Assembly: GCF_014199335.1 (NCBI RefSeq)
Contig: NZ_JACIJI010000001.1
Coordinates: 1,285,203 to 1,349,202 of the forward strand
DNA length: 64,000 nt
Source of the DNA: Stakelama sediminis
GTDB lineage: Bacteria > Pseudomonadota > Alphaproteobacteria > Sphingomonadales > Sphingomonadaceae
Reading direction: 5' to 3'
The position numbers and the translations under genes were made by a program. The notes under the pieces are model-generated. The model was not told the origin of the DNA. It was given only the letters and a program-made list of their open reading frames with translations, and did no database searches. This document shows, piece after piece, positions 54,272 through 63,905 of the stretch; the first letter of the stretch is position 1, and every line of letters starts with the position of its first letter.

Positions 54272-57028
54272 ATGTTCCAGACTCCGATCAACCTTCGTAA
54301 AACCGCCATTATCGGCACGGTCAGTGCCCTTGCCCTGGCGTCCTCCATGCCGGTTCATGCCCAGGACGTGAAGAGCAGTAATAGCAGCACGTCGCAAAAG
54401 AGCACGCCCTCCGGCCAAAGCAGCGACCAGACCTATGGCAGTACCGCGGATCAGTCGAAGGACATCGTTGTTACCGGCATTCGTGCCGCGCTGGAAACCG
54501 CGCTGGAGGCCAAACGCAACGCCAACGCGATCATTGATTCGGTGTCAGCCGAAGATGTCGGCAAATTCCCCAATACCAATGTCGCAGAGGCGCTGACTTT
54601 GGTTCCCGGCGTCACCGTCGATCGTCAGTTCGGCCAGGGGGAGAAGGTCTCCATCCTAGGCACTGACCCGGCGCTCAATCGCACGTTGCTCAACGGGCAG
54701 ACGGTTGCTTCTGCGGACTGGTTCATTCTCGATTCGCCGGGGCGCACCTTCAACTACGCCCTGCTCGCGCCACAGCTGGTTGACCGGGTCGACGTTTACA
54801 AGTCGCCTGAAGCTAAAATCGACGAAGGTTCGATCGGCGGCACCGTCAACGTCATCACGCGTCGTCCGCTCGACATGAAGCCGTTTACCGTCGCCGGATC
54901 GCTGGGCTATCTGTATAATGACCGGTCGAAAAAAGGCGATATTGAGGGTTCTGCGCTGGTTGCATGGCATAACCCGTCCGATACGCTGGGCGTGCTGGTA
55001 TCCTTCCAGCGCTGGAAGGACCGGCTGCGCCGCGACGGTCTGGAAAGCTACGGTACGATTCCGGCCGATTTCTGGAACGGTAACAACGATGGCGGGATCA
55101 GTTCGATCACGACCGGTAATTGTACCGGCGATTGTGCCACGACATTGCTCAACAATCCGGATGCAGTATTTCCCAATTCCTTCGGCACCAGCTATTTCGA
55201 GCAGGGCCGTGAGCGTAAAACTTATTCGGCGACGCTGCAGTGGAAGCCGGTCGACAAGCTGACGCTGACCGCCGACTGGCTGCGCGTCGACGCAAACTAC
55301 GACAATTTCAACCAGTCTCAATATTCATTCGCCGGAAACACCTGGAACAGTGCAGGAGCGCTGACGGGGCTGACCGTCAAGGACGGCATCGTCGCCAGTG
55401 CCAGCTTCCATAACGCACTGTCGGTCTATGACGCGCAATATCGCGTGGCCGAAATGCATTCGCAGACCTTCCACGGCAAGGCGTTCTGGGACGATGATGA
55501 CTGGTCATTGAGCGTTGAGGGCGGCACCTCCAACGCCGATGGCGGTACCAAGCATCAGGTGTTCCTCGAATTCCTCAACTGGTCCGACTATACCGTCGAT
55601 ATCAGCGGTGCGCCAAAGGTGCCGGGCACGATCAGCTATCCCACGGATGTTCTGGGTGATCCCAGCGCGTTCGCCACCGATCCGGGCTGGAGCGGCAATC
55701 TGGTCGACAAGCCAACCCAGGACAAGGAGCGTTATGCCCAGGGCGACCTGACGCTGAAATTCCACAGCTCGCTGAAAAGCATCCAGATCGGCTATAAATG
55801 GCGCCATCATGAAACAAGCGAGCAATATGCGGGCGTTACCATAGCCGGAGTCAGCGCGCCGACGTCGCTGTTCGATCCCAGTCAGGTCAATAGTAATTAT
55901 CTGAGCGGTTTTGACGGACTGAACGATCAGATGACGGGTCGTTTCAAAATCAGTGGCGCATCGATGGTCGATTATGTCGAGGGCGGGTCGTGGCTGCCTG
56001 CGGGCACCGCCTTTCCCGTGCCGTCGAAATTCGCCGCAGCTGAATTCACCGCAGGTAACTGGGATGTCAGGGAAGACATCAATGCCGCCTATGTGCAGGC
56101 CAATTTCGAACAGGGTGCGCTGCGCGGTAATATCGGCGTGCGCTATGTCGATACGCACAGTGCGAGCGCGGGCTATGTCTGCAATCCCGGCGCACCGTGC
56201 AACAGCGAGGGCGACTGGAGCTGGCAGACCACCAAGAAGCACTATCAAAACGTTCTTCCCGCAGTGAACGTCGCCATCAATCTGGAACCGAACCTGATCT
56301 TCCGGTTCGCAGGATCGGAAGTCATTGCGCGCCCCAACTATGCCGACATGACCAGCTATTTCTGGCTTTCCGACCAGATTCTGACCGGTGGCGGCGGGAA
56401 CCCCGAACTCAATCCCTATGAAGCGACCAATTACGATGCCTCGCTCGAATGGTATTTCTCCCCACGCTCGATTCTGTCGGCGGAACTGTTTTACAAGGAT
56501 ATCGGCAACTATATCCTCAACGAAACGCGGCCCGAGGATTACTATAACCAGTCTCAGGGAGAGGTAACGACCTATCAGATCAGTCGTCCCTATAATGCCG
56601 GGTCGGCGACCTCGCGCGGTTTCGCCGTCGCCTATCAGCAGGTGCTTCCCTTTGGGTTCGGGATCCTTGCAAACTATACCTATTCCGATGCCCATGGCCG
56701 CGACAACGCGCCGCTTCCTTATAATTCGAAGCATCAGGTCAGTGTCAGCCCGTATTTTGAGAGGGGGCCTGTGTCGGTCCGCGGAACCTATACCTGGCGG
56801 TCGAAATATTTCACCGGCATCGATCGTGGCGATAATCTGTTCGTTCGCGACAGCGCCAATGTCGATGTTTCAGCAACCTATAATTTCACCAAATATCTGG
56901 GCGTAACGCTGTCCGGTATGAATCTGACCGACAGCACCTATTATTCCTATGCCAATACGCCGCTGCTTCCGCGCGGTGTTTACAAGAGCGGGCGGAAGTT
57001 CATGGCAACGATCAACGTGAACTTCTGA
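54272..57028 (+). CDS. TonB-dependent receptor for chitooligosaccharide/GlcNAc uptake
   Basis: 918 residues from ATG 54272 (MFQTPINLRKTAIIGTVSAL), giving a signal peptide ending PVHAQDVK. The plug begins with KDIVVTGIRAALETALEAKR, NANAIIDSVSAEDVGKFPNT and NVAEALTLVPGVTVDRQFGQ, the Xanthomonas/Caulobacter-type TonB receptor family (TIGR01782). A beta-barrel follows, ending in NLTDSTYYSYANTPLLPRGV and YKSGRKFMATINVNF with a C-terminal aromatic. Substrate inferred from the nag neighbours. Divergent from nagR. Confidence 0.85.
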   Translation: MFQTPINLRKTAIIGTVSALALASSMPVHAQDVKSSNSSTSQKSTPSGQSSDQTYGSTADQSKDIVVTGIRAALETALEAKRNANAIIDSVSAEDVGKFPNTNVAEALTLVPGVTVDRQFGQGEKVSILGTDPALNRTLLNGQTVASADWFILDSPGRTFNYALLAPQLVDRVDVYKSPEAKIDEGSIGGTVNVITRRPLDMKPFTVAGSLGYLYNDRSKKGDIEGSALVAWHNPSDTLGVLVSFQRWKDRLRRDGLESYGTIPADFWNGNNDGGISSITTGNCTGDCATTLLNNPDAVFPNSFGTSYFEQGRERKTYSATLQWKPVDKLTLTADWLRVDANYDNFNQSQYSFAGNTWNSAGALTGLTVKDGIVASASFHNALSVYDAQYRVAEMHSQTFHGKAFWDDDDWSLSVEGGTSNADGGTKHQVFLEFLNWSDYTVDISGAPKVPGTISYPTDVLGDPSAFATDPGWSGNLVDKPTQDKERYAQGDLTLKFHSSLKSIQIGYKWRHHETSEQYAGVTIAGVSAPTSLFDPSQVNSNYLSGFDGLNDQMTGRFKISGASMVDYVEGGSWLPAGTAFPVPSKFAAAEFTAGNWDVREDINAAYVQANFEQGALRGNIGVRYVDTHSASAGYVCNPGAPCNSEGDWSWQTTKKHYQNVLPAVNVAINLEPNLIFRFAGSEVIARPNYADMTSYFWLSDQILTGGGGNPELNPYEATNYDASLEWYFSPRSILSAELFYKDIGNYILNETRPEDYYNQSQGEVTTYQISRPYNAGSATSRGFAVAYQQVLPFGFGILANYTYSDAHGRDNAPLPYNSKHQVSVSPYFERGPVSVRGTYTWRSKYFTGIDRGDNLFVRDSANVDVSATYNFTKYLGVTLSGMNLTDSTYYSYANTPLLPRGVYKSGRKFMATINVNF

Positions 57029-57034
57029 TCGAAC

Positions 57035-57071
57035 GGGCGGTATCGCACCGTTAACGTGATGCCGCCCTTTT
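57035..57071 (+). terminator. Terminator after the TonB receptor gene
   Basis: GGGCGGTATCGCAC and GTGATGCCGCCC pair (with two non-Watson-Crick positions) around CGTTAAC, followed by TTTT. Some downstream nag expression may depend on read-through or a separate promoter in 57072-57192. Confidence 0.65.
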
Positions 57072-57192
57072 CGTCCGTCGACGGCAGGAGCAAACGCCCC
57101 GGCAATGCCAACGAAACCGCCCGCCGATTGACGACGATTGTTTGTTTCGCAGTATGACCCGGGTCAGCAATGTCAGTTTAAAAGGGGTTTCG

Positions 57193-59433
57193 ATGCGCAC
57201 GATCCTGGTCTTTGCCATGCTGTCCCTGGCCGCACCGGCAGCGGCACAGGCCGAAACGCCATTTCCTCTGCTGCCGATGCCCACATCCTTGCGTCCGCAG
57301 GCTGGCACGTTCGATACCCGCCATGCGGCAGTCATGGTCAAAGGCGATGGCGCCGGATCGGCTGCTGCCCGCCTGCGCGATCTGGTTGCGCGCACGGGTG
57401 GCCCGCGATTGCCCATGTCCGCCAAAGGCACAATTCGCTTCGTTCGCGACGCAGCGATTACCGGCAAGGAAGCCTATCGCCTGATCGTAACGCCGCGGGC
57501 GGTCACCATTTCCGCATCCTCCGATGCCGGTCTCTATTACGGCGCCGAAACCCTGTGGCAGATGATCGCCACCAGCAAGCAGGGGCGGATTCCAGCGGTT
57601 ACGATCAACGACAAACCGGCCTTTGGCTGGCGCGGCCTGATGCTGGATTCGGCGCGCCATTTCCAGCCGGTATCCTATGTCGAAACGCTGATCGACCGGA
57701 TGGCGATGGCCAAGCTCAACACGCTGCACTGGCATCTGACCGACGATCAGGGCTGGCGCATTCAGATCAAACGCTATCCCCGCCTCACCGCCATCGGCGG
57801 CTGTCGTCAGGATGCCGGAGCGGCCGGCTTCGACGCAACCGGCAAGCCCGTTCAAAGCTGCGGATATTATACGCAGCAACAGATACGCGCCGTGGTCGCC
57901 TATGCCCGCGCGCATCATGTCACCATCGTGCCGGAAATCGACATGCCCGGACACGCGACTGCGATGGTTGCCGCCTATCCGAAGCTGGCTTCGGTCCCCA
58001 ACCCGCCCACAGCGCCGAGCAATCAATGGGGCGTCCTGCCCAATCTGCTGAACCCCGACCCGGCGACCTTCACCTTCGTCGAAAATGTGCTCGACGAGGT
58101 GATGGCGCTGTTCCCCGGCCGCTACATCCATATCGGCGGCGACGAGGCGGTGAAGAACCAGTGGAACGCCAATCCAGCGATTCAGGCGCAGATCCGGCAA
58201 CTCGGCCTGAAGGACGCAAACGCCTTGCAGGGCTGGTTTACCGCAAAGCTGGGCACCTATCTGGAACGGCACGGACGGCGGCTGATCGGCTGGGACGAAA
58301 TATTGGAGGGCAAGGTGCCCGCCGATGCCACGGTCATGTCGTGGCATGGGATCGACGGAGCGGTCACCGCAGCAAAAGCCGGACATGACGCGATTCTGGC
58401 GCCGTCGCCGATCTTCTATCTCGACCATATTCAAAGCGATTCGGGCAATGAACCGCCCGGACGCGGCGCGGTGATCGACTGGCGGCAATTCTATGGCTTC
58501 GATCCCGCCCCTGCCGCCCTCACGTCCGGGGAACGTCGCCATATTCTCGGCATCCAGGCCAATTTATGGACCGAGCATGTCCGCACCACCGCCTATGCCG
58601 ACCGCATGTTGTGGCCGCGTGCGGCCATTCTTGCCGAACTGGCATGGTCGAACCCGAAAAAGGACTGGGCGGGCTTTTCCCGACGGCTGGTGGCGGCCAT
58701 GCAGCGCTGGAACAGCATGGGCGCAGGCTATGACCGGACACCGCTGGAACCGGAAGCGGCATTCAGCGGCAGCGACGAAGCCATCACAGTTGCACTGCGC
58801 CAGCCCGCCGATATCGGCACGATCCGCTATACCACCGACGGCACCTCCCCTTCGCCGCAATCGCCCGCTTATGCCAAACCCCTGACGCTGACGCCCGGCA
58901 CCGCCCTTGTCGCACAGGCCTTTGCCGGGAAAACGGGCCTTGGGTTGCCGGAACACTGGCTGATGGCCCCGGAACTGCTGCGCACCCGTACCGCAAGCGC
59001 GATGACGCTGTGCAGCCAGTCGATCCCGCTACGCCTCGAAGATGACGGGCCGACCGATGGCGTGCGCAAGGTACATTGGGTGGATATCATGCATCCCTGC
59101 TGGAAATGGTCCGGCGCGCCGCTGGACGGGGTGACGAAGATCAGCGCCGAAGTCGGGCGCCTGCCCTTCAACTTCGCGATCGGCAAGGACATCGACAAAA
59201 TCAAATACGACAAACCGGCCACGCCCGCGGGGGAACTGGTGGTCCGTCGCGACAGCTGTGACGGCCCGGTCATCGTCAGCGTCCCGCTGGCACCGGCAAC
59301 CGCCACGTCGGGCGACACCACCGTTTCCGCCACGATCCCCCATCAAAGCGGAGTCCACGACCTGTGCATGACCTTTACCCAGAACGGTCCCGATCCTTTC
59401 TGGGTGCTCGACCGACTGACGCTGGTCCGATGA
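57193..59433 (+). CDS. Beta-N-acetylhexosaminidase (GH20)
   Basis: 746 residues from ATG 57193 (MRTILVFAMLSLAAPAAAQA), with a signal peptide. An N-terminal GH20b domain precedes the catalytic barrel: LHWHLTDDQGWRIQIKRYPR, HHVTIVPEIDMPGHATAMVA, and the catalytic Asp-Glu D317-E318 in HIGGDEAVKNQW. C-terminal segments include a CHB_HEX-like beta domain (FSGSDEAITVALRQPADIGT). It releases GlcNAc from chitooligosaccharides in the periplasm. It overlaps nagF by 4 bases. Confidence 0.9.
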   Translation: MRTILVFAMLSLAAPAAAQAETPFPLLPMPTSLRPQAGTFDTRHAAVMVKGDGAGSAAARLRDLVARTGGPRLPMSAKGTIRFVRDAAITGKEAYRLIVTPRAVTISASSDAGLYYGAETLWQMIATSKQGRIPAVTINDKPAFGWRGLMLDSARHFQPVSYVETLIDRMAMAKLNTLHWHLTDDQGWRIQIKRYPRLTAIGGCRQDAGAAGFDATGKPVQSCGYYTQQQIRAVVAYARAHHVTIVPEIDMPGHATAMVAAYPKLASVPNPPTAPSNQWGVLPNLLNPDPATFTFVENVLDEVMALFPGRYIHIGGDEAVKNQWNANPAIQAQIRQLGLKDANALQGWFTAKLGTYLERHGRRLIGWDEILEGKVPADATVMSWHGIDGAVTAAKAGHDAILAPSPIFYLDHIQSDSGNEPPGRGAVIDWRQFYGFDPAPAALTSGERRHILGIQANLWTEHVRTTAYADRMLWPRAAILAELAWSNPKKDWAGFSRRLVAAMQRWNSMGAGYDRTPLEPEAAFSGSDEAITVALRQPADIGTIRYTTDGTSPSPQSPAYAKPLTLTPGTALVAQAFAGKTGLGLPEHWLMAPELLRTRTASAMTLCSQSIPLRLEDDGPTDGVRKVHWVDIMHPCWKWSGAPLDGVTKISAEVGRLPFNFAIGKDIDKIKYDKPATPAGELVVRRDSCDGPVIVSVPLAPATATSGDTTVSATIPHQSGVHDLCMTFTQNGPDPFWVLDRLTLVR

Positions 59434-61919
59434 CGGTTCCCATCGCCAGTCCGCTTGCCGGTTGGGCGACGCCGCTCGACAAGGTGCCCGATCCCGTATT
59501 CAGTGACCGGATGCTGGGCGACGGCATCGCCATCGATCCGGTCGAGGGACAATTAACCGCTCCCGGCAACGGTGTGGTGACGAACATCCACCCCGCAGGC
59601 CATGCCGTCACCCTGACCCTTGACAGCGGCCCGGTACTGCTGATGCATATCGGTCTGGATACGGTCGGACTGGGCGGGGCGGGGTTCAGCCCGCTGGTGA
59701 CGGAGGGACAGCGCGTCGCCGCCGGGGACACGCTCATACGCTTCGACCTCGATCAGCTTGCCCGCACCGCACGCAGTCTGATCACGCCCGTCATCGTCAC
59801 CAATGGTGAAGCGTTCCGGATCGTCTCCCGCACCGGCGAAGGGGTGGTCGCACCCGGCGCACCATTGCTGACGCTGGAGGCCGTTGCCACCGGCGAACCG
59901 GCCAAATACCGCGCCACCACATCCGGTCCACAGATCGAACAGACGATAGCGCTGCCGCTTGCACAGGGTCTCCATGCCCGCCCGGCTGCGCGCATTGCGA
60001 AACTGGCGAGCGATTTCGATGCGGATATCGCACTATGTGCCGAGGGCGGCCATAGCGCCTCCGCCCGCTCTTCGGTGGCGATGCTGGGACTGGCGCTCAC
60101 GCACGGCGCGTCCGTCTCCCTGCGTGCCACCGGCCCCGATGCCGGCGCTGCCGTCAACGCCATCGTTGCATTGATCGAAAGCGGCATGGGCGAGTTGCTG
60201 CCCGTCGGTACTGCCGTCGCCCAACCCCGCCCCGTACCTGCCCTGCCCGATACCCTCACCGGGGTGGTTGCCGCACCCGGCATGGCGATCGGCCCCGCCT
60301 TTCGCCTGAACACCGAAGCGATTGCCGTACCCGAAACCGGCGAAAATCCTGCTGGCGAAACCCGGAAGCTGGAGGCGGCGAAAGCGCAGGTTCGGGCTGC
60401 GCTGGAGACGGAAGCGGCAGGAGATGGTCCGCAGGCCGAAATCGCCGCCGCCCATGGCGCGCTGCTCGACGATCCGACGCTGGACGAAGCGGCCCGCTCC
60501 GTGATCGCCGCCGGGAAAAGCGCCGGGTTCGCATGGCGTCAGGCTATCGACCGCGCCGCCCGGCCGCTGCGCTCGACCGGCAATAAACGCTTTGCCGAAC
60601 GGCTCGACGATCTCGCCGATCTCGAACACCGGGTACAGGTCGCGCTGCTGGGCGAAGCGGCCCAGCCGACACGACCGCCTGAGGGCGCTATTCTGGTCGC
60701 CGAAACGCTCTACCCTTCGCAATTGATGGCGCTGGCCGATGCCGGACTTTCCGGCATCGCCACGGCGCAGGGTGGCGCGACGTCGCATGTCGCGATCATC
60801 GCCGCCGGGCTGGGGCTGCCGCTCCTTGCCGCTCTCGGCCCCGCGCTTGGCCTGGTTGAAGACGGCACCGACCTGATCCTGACCGACGGCACGCTGCATA
60901 TCGCACCGGGCAAGGTAGCGATCGACCGAGCCCGCGCCGCTTCGGCTGCCCGCGCTGCGCGGCGCCGGGCCGCCCGCGCCCGTGCTGACGAATCCGCCGT
61001 CACCACCGATGGCACGCGGATTGAAGTGGTGGCCAATCTCGGCTCTGTCGCGGATGCGCAGTCCGCAGTCAGCGAGGGCGCGGAAGGGTGCGGCCTGCTG
61101 CGCACCGAATTTCTGTTTCTCGACCGCGCGGCACCCCCCGATGAAGCCGAACAGCGCGCCACCTATCAGCAAATCGCCGATACGCTGGGCGAACGCCCCC
61201 TGATCGTCCGCACGCTCGACATCGGCGCCGACAAGCCTGCCCCCTGGCTGCCGATGGCCGACGAGGAAAATCCCGCGCTCGGTCTGCGCGGTATCCGTCT
61301 GCAACTCGCACGGCGCGACCTGCTGGAAACCCAGTTCCGGGCGCTGCTGGGGGTTGAGGCGCGCGGACGGCTGAGAATTATGCTGCCGATGGTCGCGGCC
61401 GCCGATGAACTGCGCGAGGCGCATGCGCTGCTGCACCGGCTGGCCGGGGAACGCGGCGTCAGCGCGCCCGAACTCGGCATTATGGTCGAAACCCCGGCGG
61501 CTGCGCTGACTGCCGAAACACTGGCGCGGGAGGCCGTTTTTTTCTCCATCGGAAGCAACGATCTCAGTCAATATGCGCTGGCGCGCGACCGCACCAACCC
61601 CGCCGTCGCTGCCGGGCTGGACGGGCTGCATCCGGCGGTGCTGCGGCTGATCGACGCCACGGTGCGGGGCGGCCGCGCCCATGACCGCTGGACCGGCGTG
61701 TGCGGCGGGCTGGCGGCGGTGCCGGAAGCGGTTCCGATCCTGATCGGTCTGGGCGTTACCGAATTGTCGGTGCCTGCCGCCGCAGTGGCGGAGATCAAGG
61801 CGCTGATCCGCACCCTCGACCTTAATTATTGTCGTACCCTTGCGGCGCGGGCGCTCACCGCCACCGACGCCGCCGCCGTCCGTGCCCTTGTTGAACCGCT
61901 TCTGGAGCAGGCCGCATGA
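59430..61919 (+). CDS. nagF: PTS EIIA-HPr-EI fusion (NagF-like)
   Basis: 829 residues from ATG 59430. Domains: EIIA(Glc)-type (1-150) with H58 (PAGHAV) and phosphorylated H73 (LMHIGLDTVGL), 15 residues apart as in E. coli Crr; HPr (170-255) with H182 in LPLAQGLHARPAAR; and enzyme I (270-829) with H453 in GGATSHVAIIAAGLGLPLLA and the C-terminal GVCGGLAAVPEAVPILI. One protein therefore carries phosphate from PEP to EIIA for GlcNAc uptake. No separate ptsH/ptsI is seen here. ATGA overlaps on both sides. Confidence 0.9.
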   Translation: MTVPIASPLAGWATPLDKVPDPVFSDRMLGDGIAIDPVEGQLTAPGNGVVTNIHPAGHAVTLTLDSGPVLLMHIGLDTVGLGGAGFSPLVTEGQRVAAGDTLIRFDLDQLARTARSLITPVIVTNGEAFRIVSRTGEGVVAPGAPLLTLEAVATGEPAKYRATTSGPQIEQTIALPLAQGLHARPAARIAKLASDFDADIALCAEGGHSASARSSVAMLGLALTHGASVSLRATGPDAGAAVNAIVALIESGMGELLPVGTAVAQPRPVPALPDTLTGVVAAPGMAIGPAFRLNTEAIAVPETGENPAGETRKLEAAKAQVRAALETEAAGDGPQAEIAAAHGALLDDPTLDEAARSVIAAGKSAGFAWRQAIDRAARPLRSTGNKRFAERLDDLADLEHRVQVALLGEAAQPTRPPEGAILVAETLYPSQLMALADAGLSGIATAQGGATSHVAIIAAGLGLPLLAALGPALGLVEDGTDLILTDGTLHIAPGKVAIDRARAASAARAARRRAARARADESAVTTDGTRIEVVANLGSVADAQSAVSEGAEGCGLLRTEFLFLDRAAPPDEAEQRATYQQIADTLGERPLIVRTLDIGADKPAPWLPMADEENPALGLRGIRLQLARRDLLETQFRALLGVEARGRLRIMLPMVAAADELREAHALLHRLAGERGVSAPELGIMVETPAAALTAETLAREAVFFSIGSNDLSQYALARDRTNPAVAAGLDGLHPAVLRLIDATVRGGRAHDRWTGVCGGLAAVPEAVPILIGLGVTELSVPAAAVAEIKALIRTLDLNYCRTLAARALTATDAAAVRALVEPLLEQAA

Positions 61920-63628
61920 AGCTCTCGCTGCAATCCTTTCAGCCGCTGGGCCGTGCGCTCATGCTGCCGATCGCGGTCCTGCCCATTGCGGGGCTGCTGC
62001 TGCGGCTGGGTCAGCCCGACCTGCTCGACATTCCCTTTGTGGCAGCGGCCGGAGCGGCGATTTTCGACAATCTGGGCCTGTTGTTCGCGCTCGGCATCGG
62101 TGTCGGGCTGGCAAAGGACAATAACGGCGCGGCCGGGCTGGCGGGGCTGGTCTGCTATCTCGTCGCCACCAAGGGTGGGGAAACGCTGCTCACCGTCCCG
62201 CCCTCCACCGTGACCGGCATGGCGAGCGATCTCGCCGCGCTCGCCGACGCCGCCTGGCGGACCAAGGCGATTGCCAAGCTGTCGGTACCGATCGGCATCC
62301 TTTCCGGCCTGATCGCCGGGGGGTGCTATAATCGCTATGCAACGATCAGGCTGCCCGACTATCTCGCCTTTTTCGGCGGGCGGCGCTTCGTGCCGATCCT
62401 GTCGGGCCTTGCGGGACTCGGCCTCGCGCTGGTGTTCGGCGGGCTGTACGGCGCGATCAATACCGGCATGAACACCCTGTCGACGCTGGTGATCGGGTCG
62501 GGCAATGTCGGCCTGTTCCTCTATGGCGTGCTCAACCGGCTGCTGATCGTGACCGGGCTGCACCATATCCTCAACAATGTCGCCTGGTTCATCGTCGGCG
62601 ATTATCACGGCACCACCGGCGACCTGAACCGCTTTTTCGCGGGCGATCCCAGCGCGGGCGCCTTCATGTCGGGCTTTTTCCCGGTGATGATGTTCGGCCT
62701 GCCCGCCGCCTGCCTTGCCATGTATCGTTCCGCGCTGCCCGAACGGCGCAAGGCGGTCGGCGGCATGCTGCTTTCCATGGCGCTGACCGCATTCCTGACC
62801 GGCGTGACGGAACCGATCGAATTCAGCTTCATGTTCCTTGCGCCGGCGCTCTATGCACTGCACGCGGTGCTGACCGGCGTGGCGATGGTCGTGATGAACC
62901 TGCTGGGCGTAAAGCTGGGCTTCGGCTTTTCCGCGGGGTTCCTCGACTATGCGCTGAACTTTACCAAGGCGACCCGGCCCTTGCTGCTGCTGCCGGTCGG
63001 CATCGCCTATTTCGCCATCTATTACGGCACCTTCCGCTATGCCATCCTGCGTTTCGACCTCAAGACGCCGGGACGCGAAGCCGATCCGGTCGGGGAGGAA
63101 ATCGCCGATGCCCCCGGCGAGCGCGGTCCCGCCTTCATCGCCGCGCTGGGCGGTGCCGGAAACCTTGCAAGCATCGACGCCTGCACGACGCGATTGCGGC
63201 TGGTCGTCCATGATCAGCAAAAGGTGAATGAGGCGCGGCTGAAGGCATTGGGGGCGGCGGGCATGATCCGTCCCTCGGCCCACGGGCTTCAGGTGGTGCT
63301 CGGCCCCATCGCCGATGCCGTGGCAATGGAAATGCGCAACGCCGCGGGGCCGCTTTCCGCCATCCGTTCCGAACCGGCAGAGGAAGCCAGCACCCCGCCG
63401 CCGACGGTTGACGCCTCGCCCTGGTTCGCCGCCCTTGGCGGGCGCGACAATATCGCGGAAATCGGATCGGCCTCCAGTCGCCTCTGGCTGCGACTGAACG
63501 ACAATGAGCAGATCAACGAAGCAGCCCTGGAGCCTCTGGGCGTTCATATGATCGCCCGGCCCGGCAACACCGTTCACCTGATTGTCGAGGAAGCGGAACC
63601 CATCGCCGCAGCGCTTCAGGCGGTATAA
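61916..63628 (+). CDS. nagE: PTS N-acetylglucosamine-specific EIICB (NagE-like) with a second EIIB-like domain
   Basis: 570 residues. EIIC (1-385) is multi-spanning with QPLGRALMLPIAVLPIAGLL, INTGMNTLSTLVIGSGNVG, LHHILNNVAWFIVGDYHGTT and EFSFMFLAPALYALHAVLTG. The first EIIB (about 400-475) has the phospho-acceptor Cys C423 in ASIDACTTRLRL. A second EIIB-like domain (about 500-570) has IGSASSRLWL, where A519 replaces the Cys, so it cannot be phosphorylated. No EIIA at the C-terminus; NagF supplies it. Imports and phosphorylates GlcNAc. ATGA overlap with nagF. Confidence 0.9.
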   Translation: MKLSLQSFQPLGRALMLPIAVLPIAGLLLRLGQPDLLDIPFVAAAGAAIFDNLGLLFALGIGVGLAKDNNGAAGLAGLVCYLVATKGGETLLTVPPSTVTGMASDLAALADAAWRTKAIAKLSVPIGILSGLIAGGCYNRYATIRLPDYLAFFGGRRFVPILSGLAGLGLALVFGGLYGAINTGMNTLSTLVIGSGNVGLFLYGVLNRLLIVTGLHHILNNVAWFIVGDYHGTTGDLNRFFAGDPSAGAFMSGFFPVMMFGLPAACLAMYRSALPERRKAVGGMLLSMALTAFLTGVTEPIEFSFMFLAPALYALHAVLTGVAMVVMNLLGVKLGFGFSAGFLDYALNFTKATRPLLLLPVGIAYFAIYYGTFRYAILRFDLKTPGREADPVGEEIADAPGERGPAFIAALGGAGNLASIDACTTRLRLVVHDQQKVNEARLKALGAAGMIRPSAHGLQVVLGPIADAVAMEMRNAAGPLSAIRSEPAEEASTPPPTVDASPWFAALGGRDNIAEIGSASSRLWLRLNDNEQINEAALEPLGVHMIARPGNTVHLIVEEAEPIAAALQAV

Positions 63629-63905
63629 ACCCTCCGTTCCATCGCCGCCGCCAGCAGTCTCGGTGCGGTGCGATTGCAGAATGTCGCATGGGCCCGGACG
63701 CACGGGCAGGATTGGGCAACACTGTTCAAGCCGGCGTAGCAGATTGGCGATGTCGGATGAGGGGGAGATTTCCTGACCCTCCCGACGCGCGTTTACCCGG
63801 ATATCCCTAGCCGGTACATATGGTTGTGACAGACAACTACGCAGGGCCGTGAAGAAACTTCCATTCTTCCCATTCTCAAGCGGCCGGTTGGGGGATAGGC
63901 TTGTC
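63629..63905. other. Intergenic region after nagE
   Basis: 277 bases, no convincing gene. The end of the insertion sequence should lie shortly before 63906, but its terminal repeat cannot be confirmed without the other end. Confidence 0.3.
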
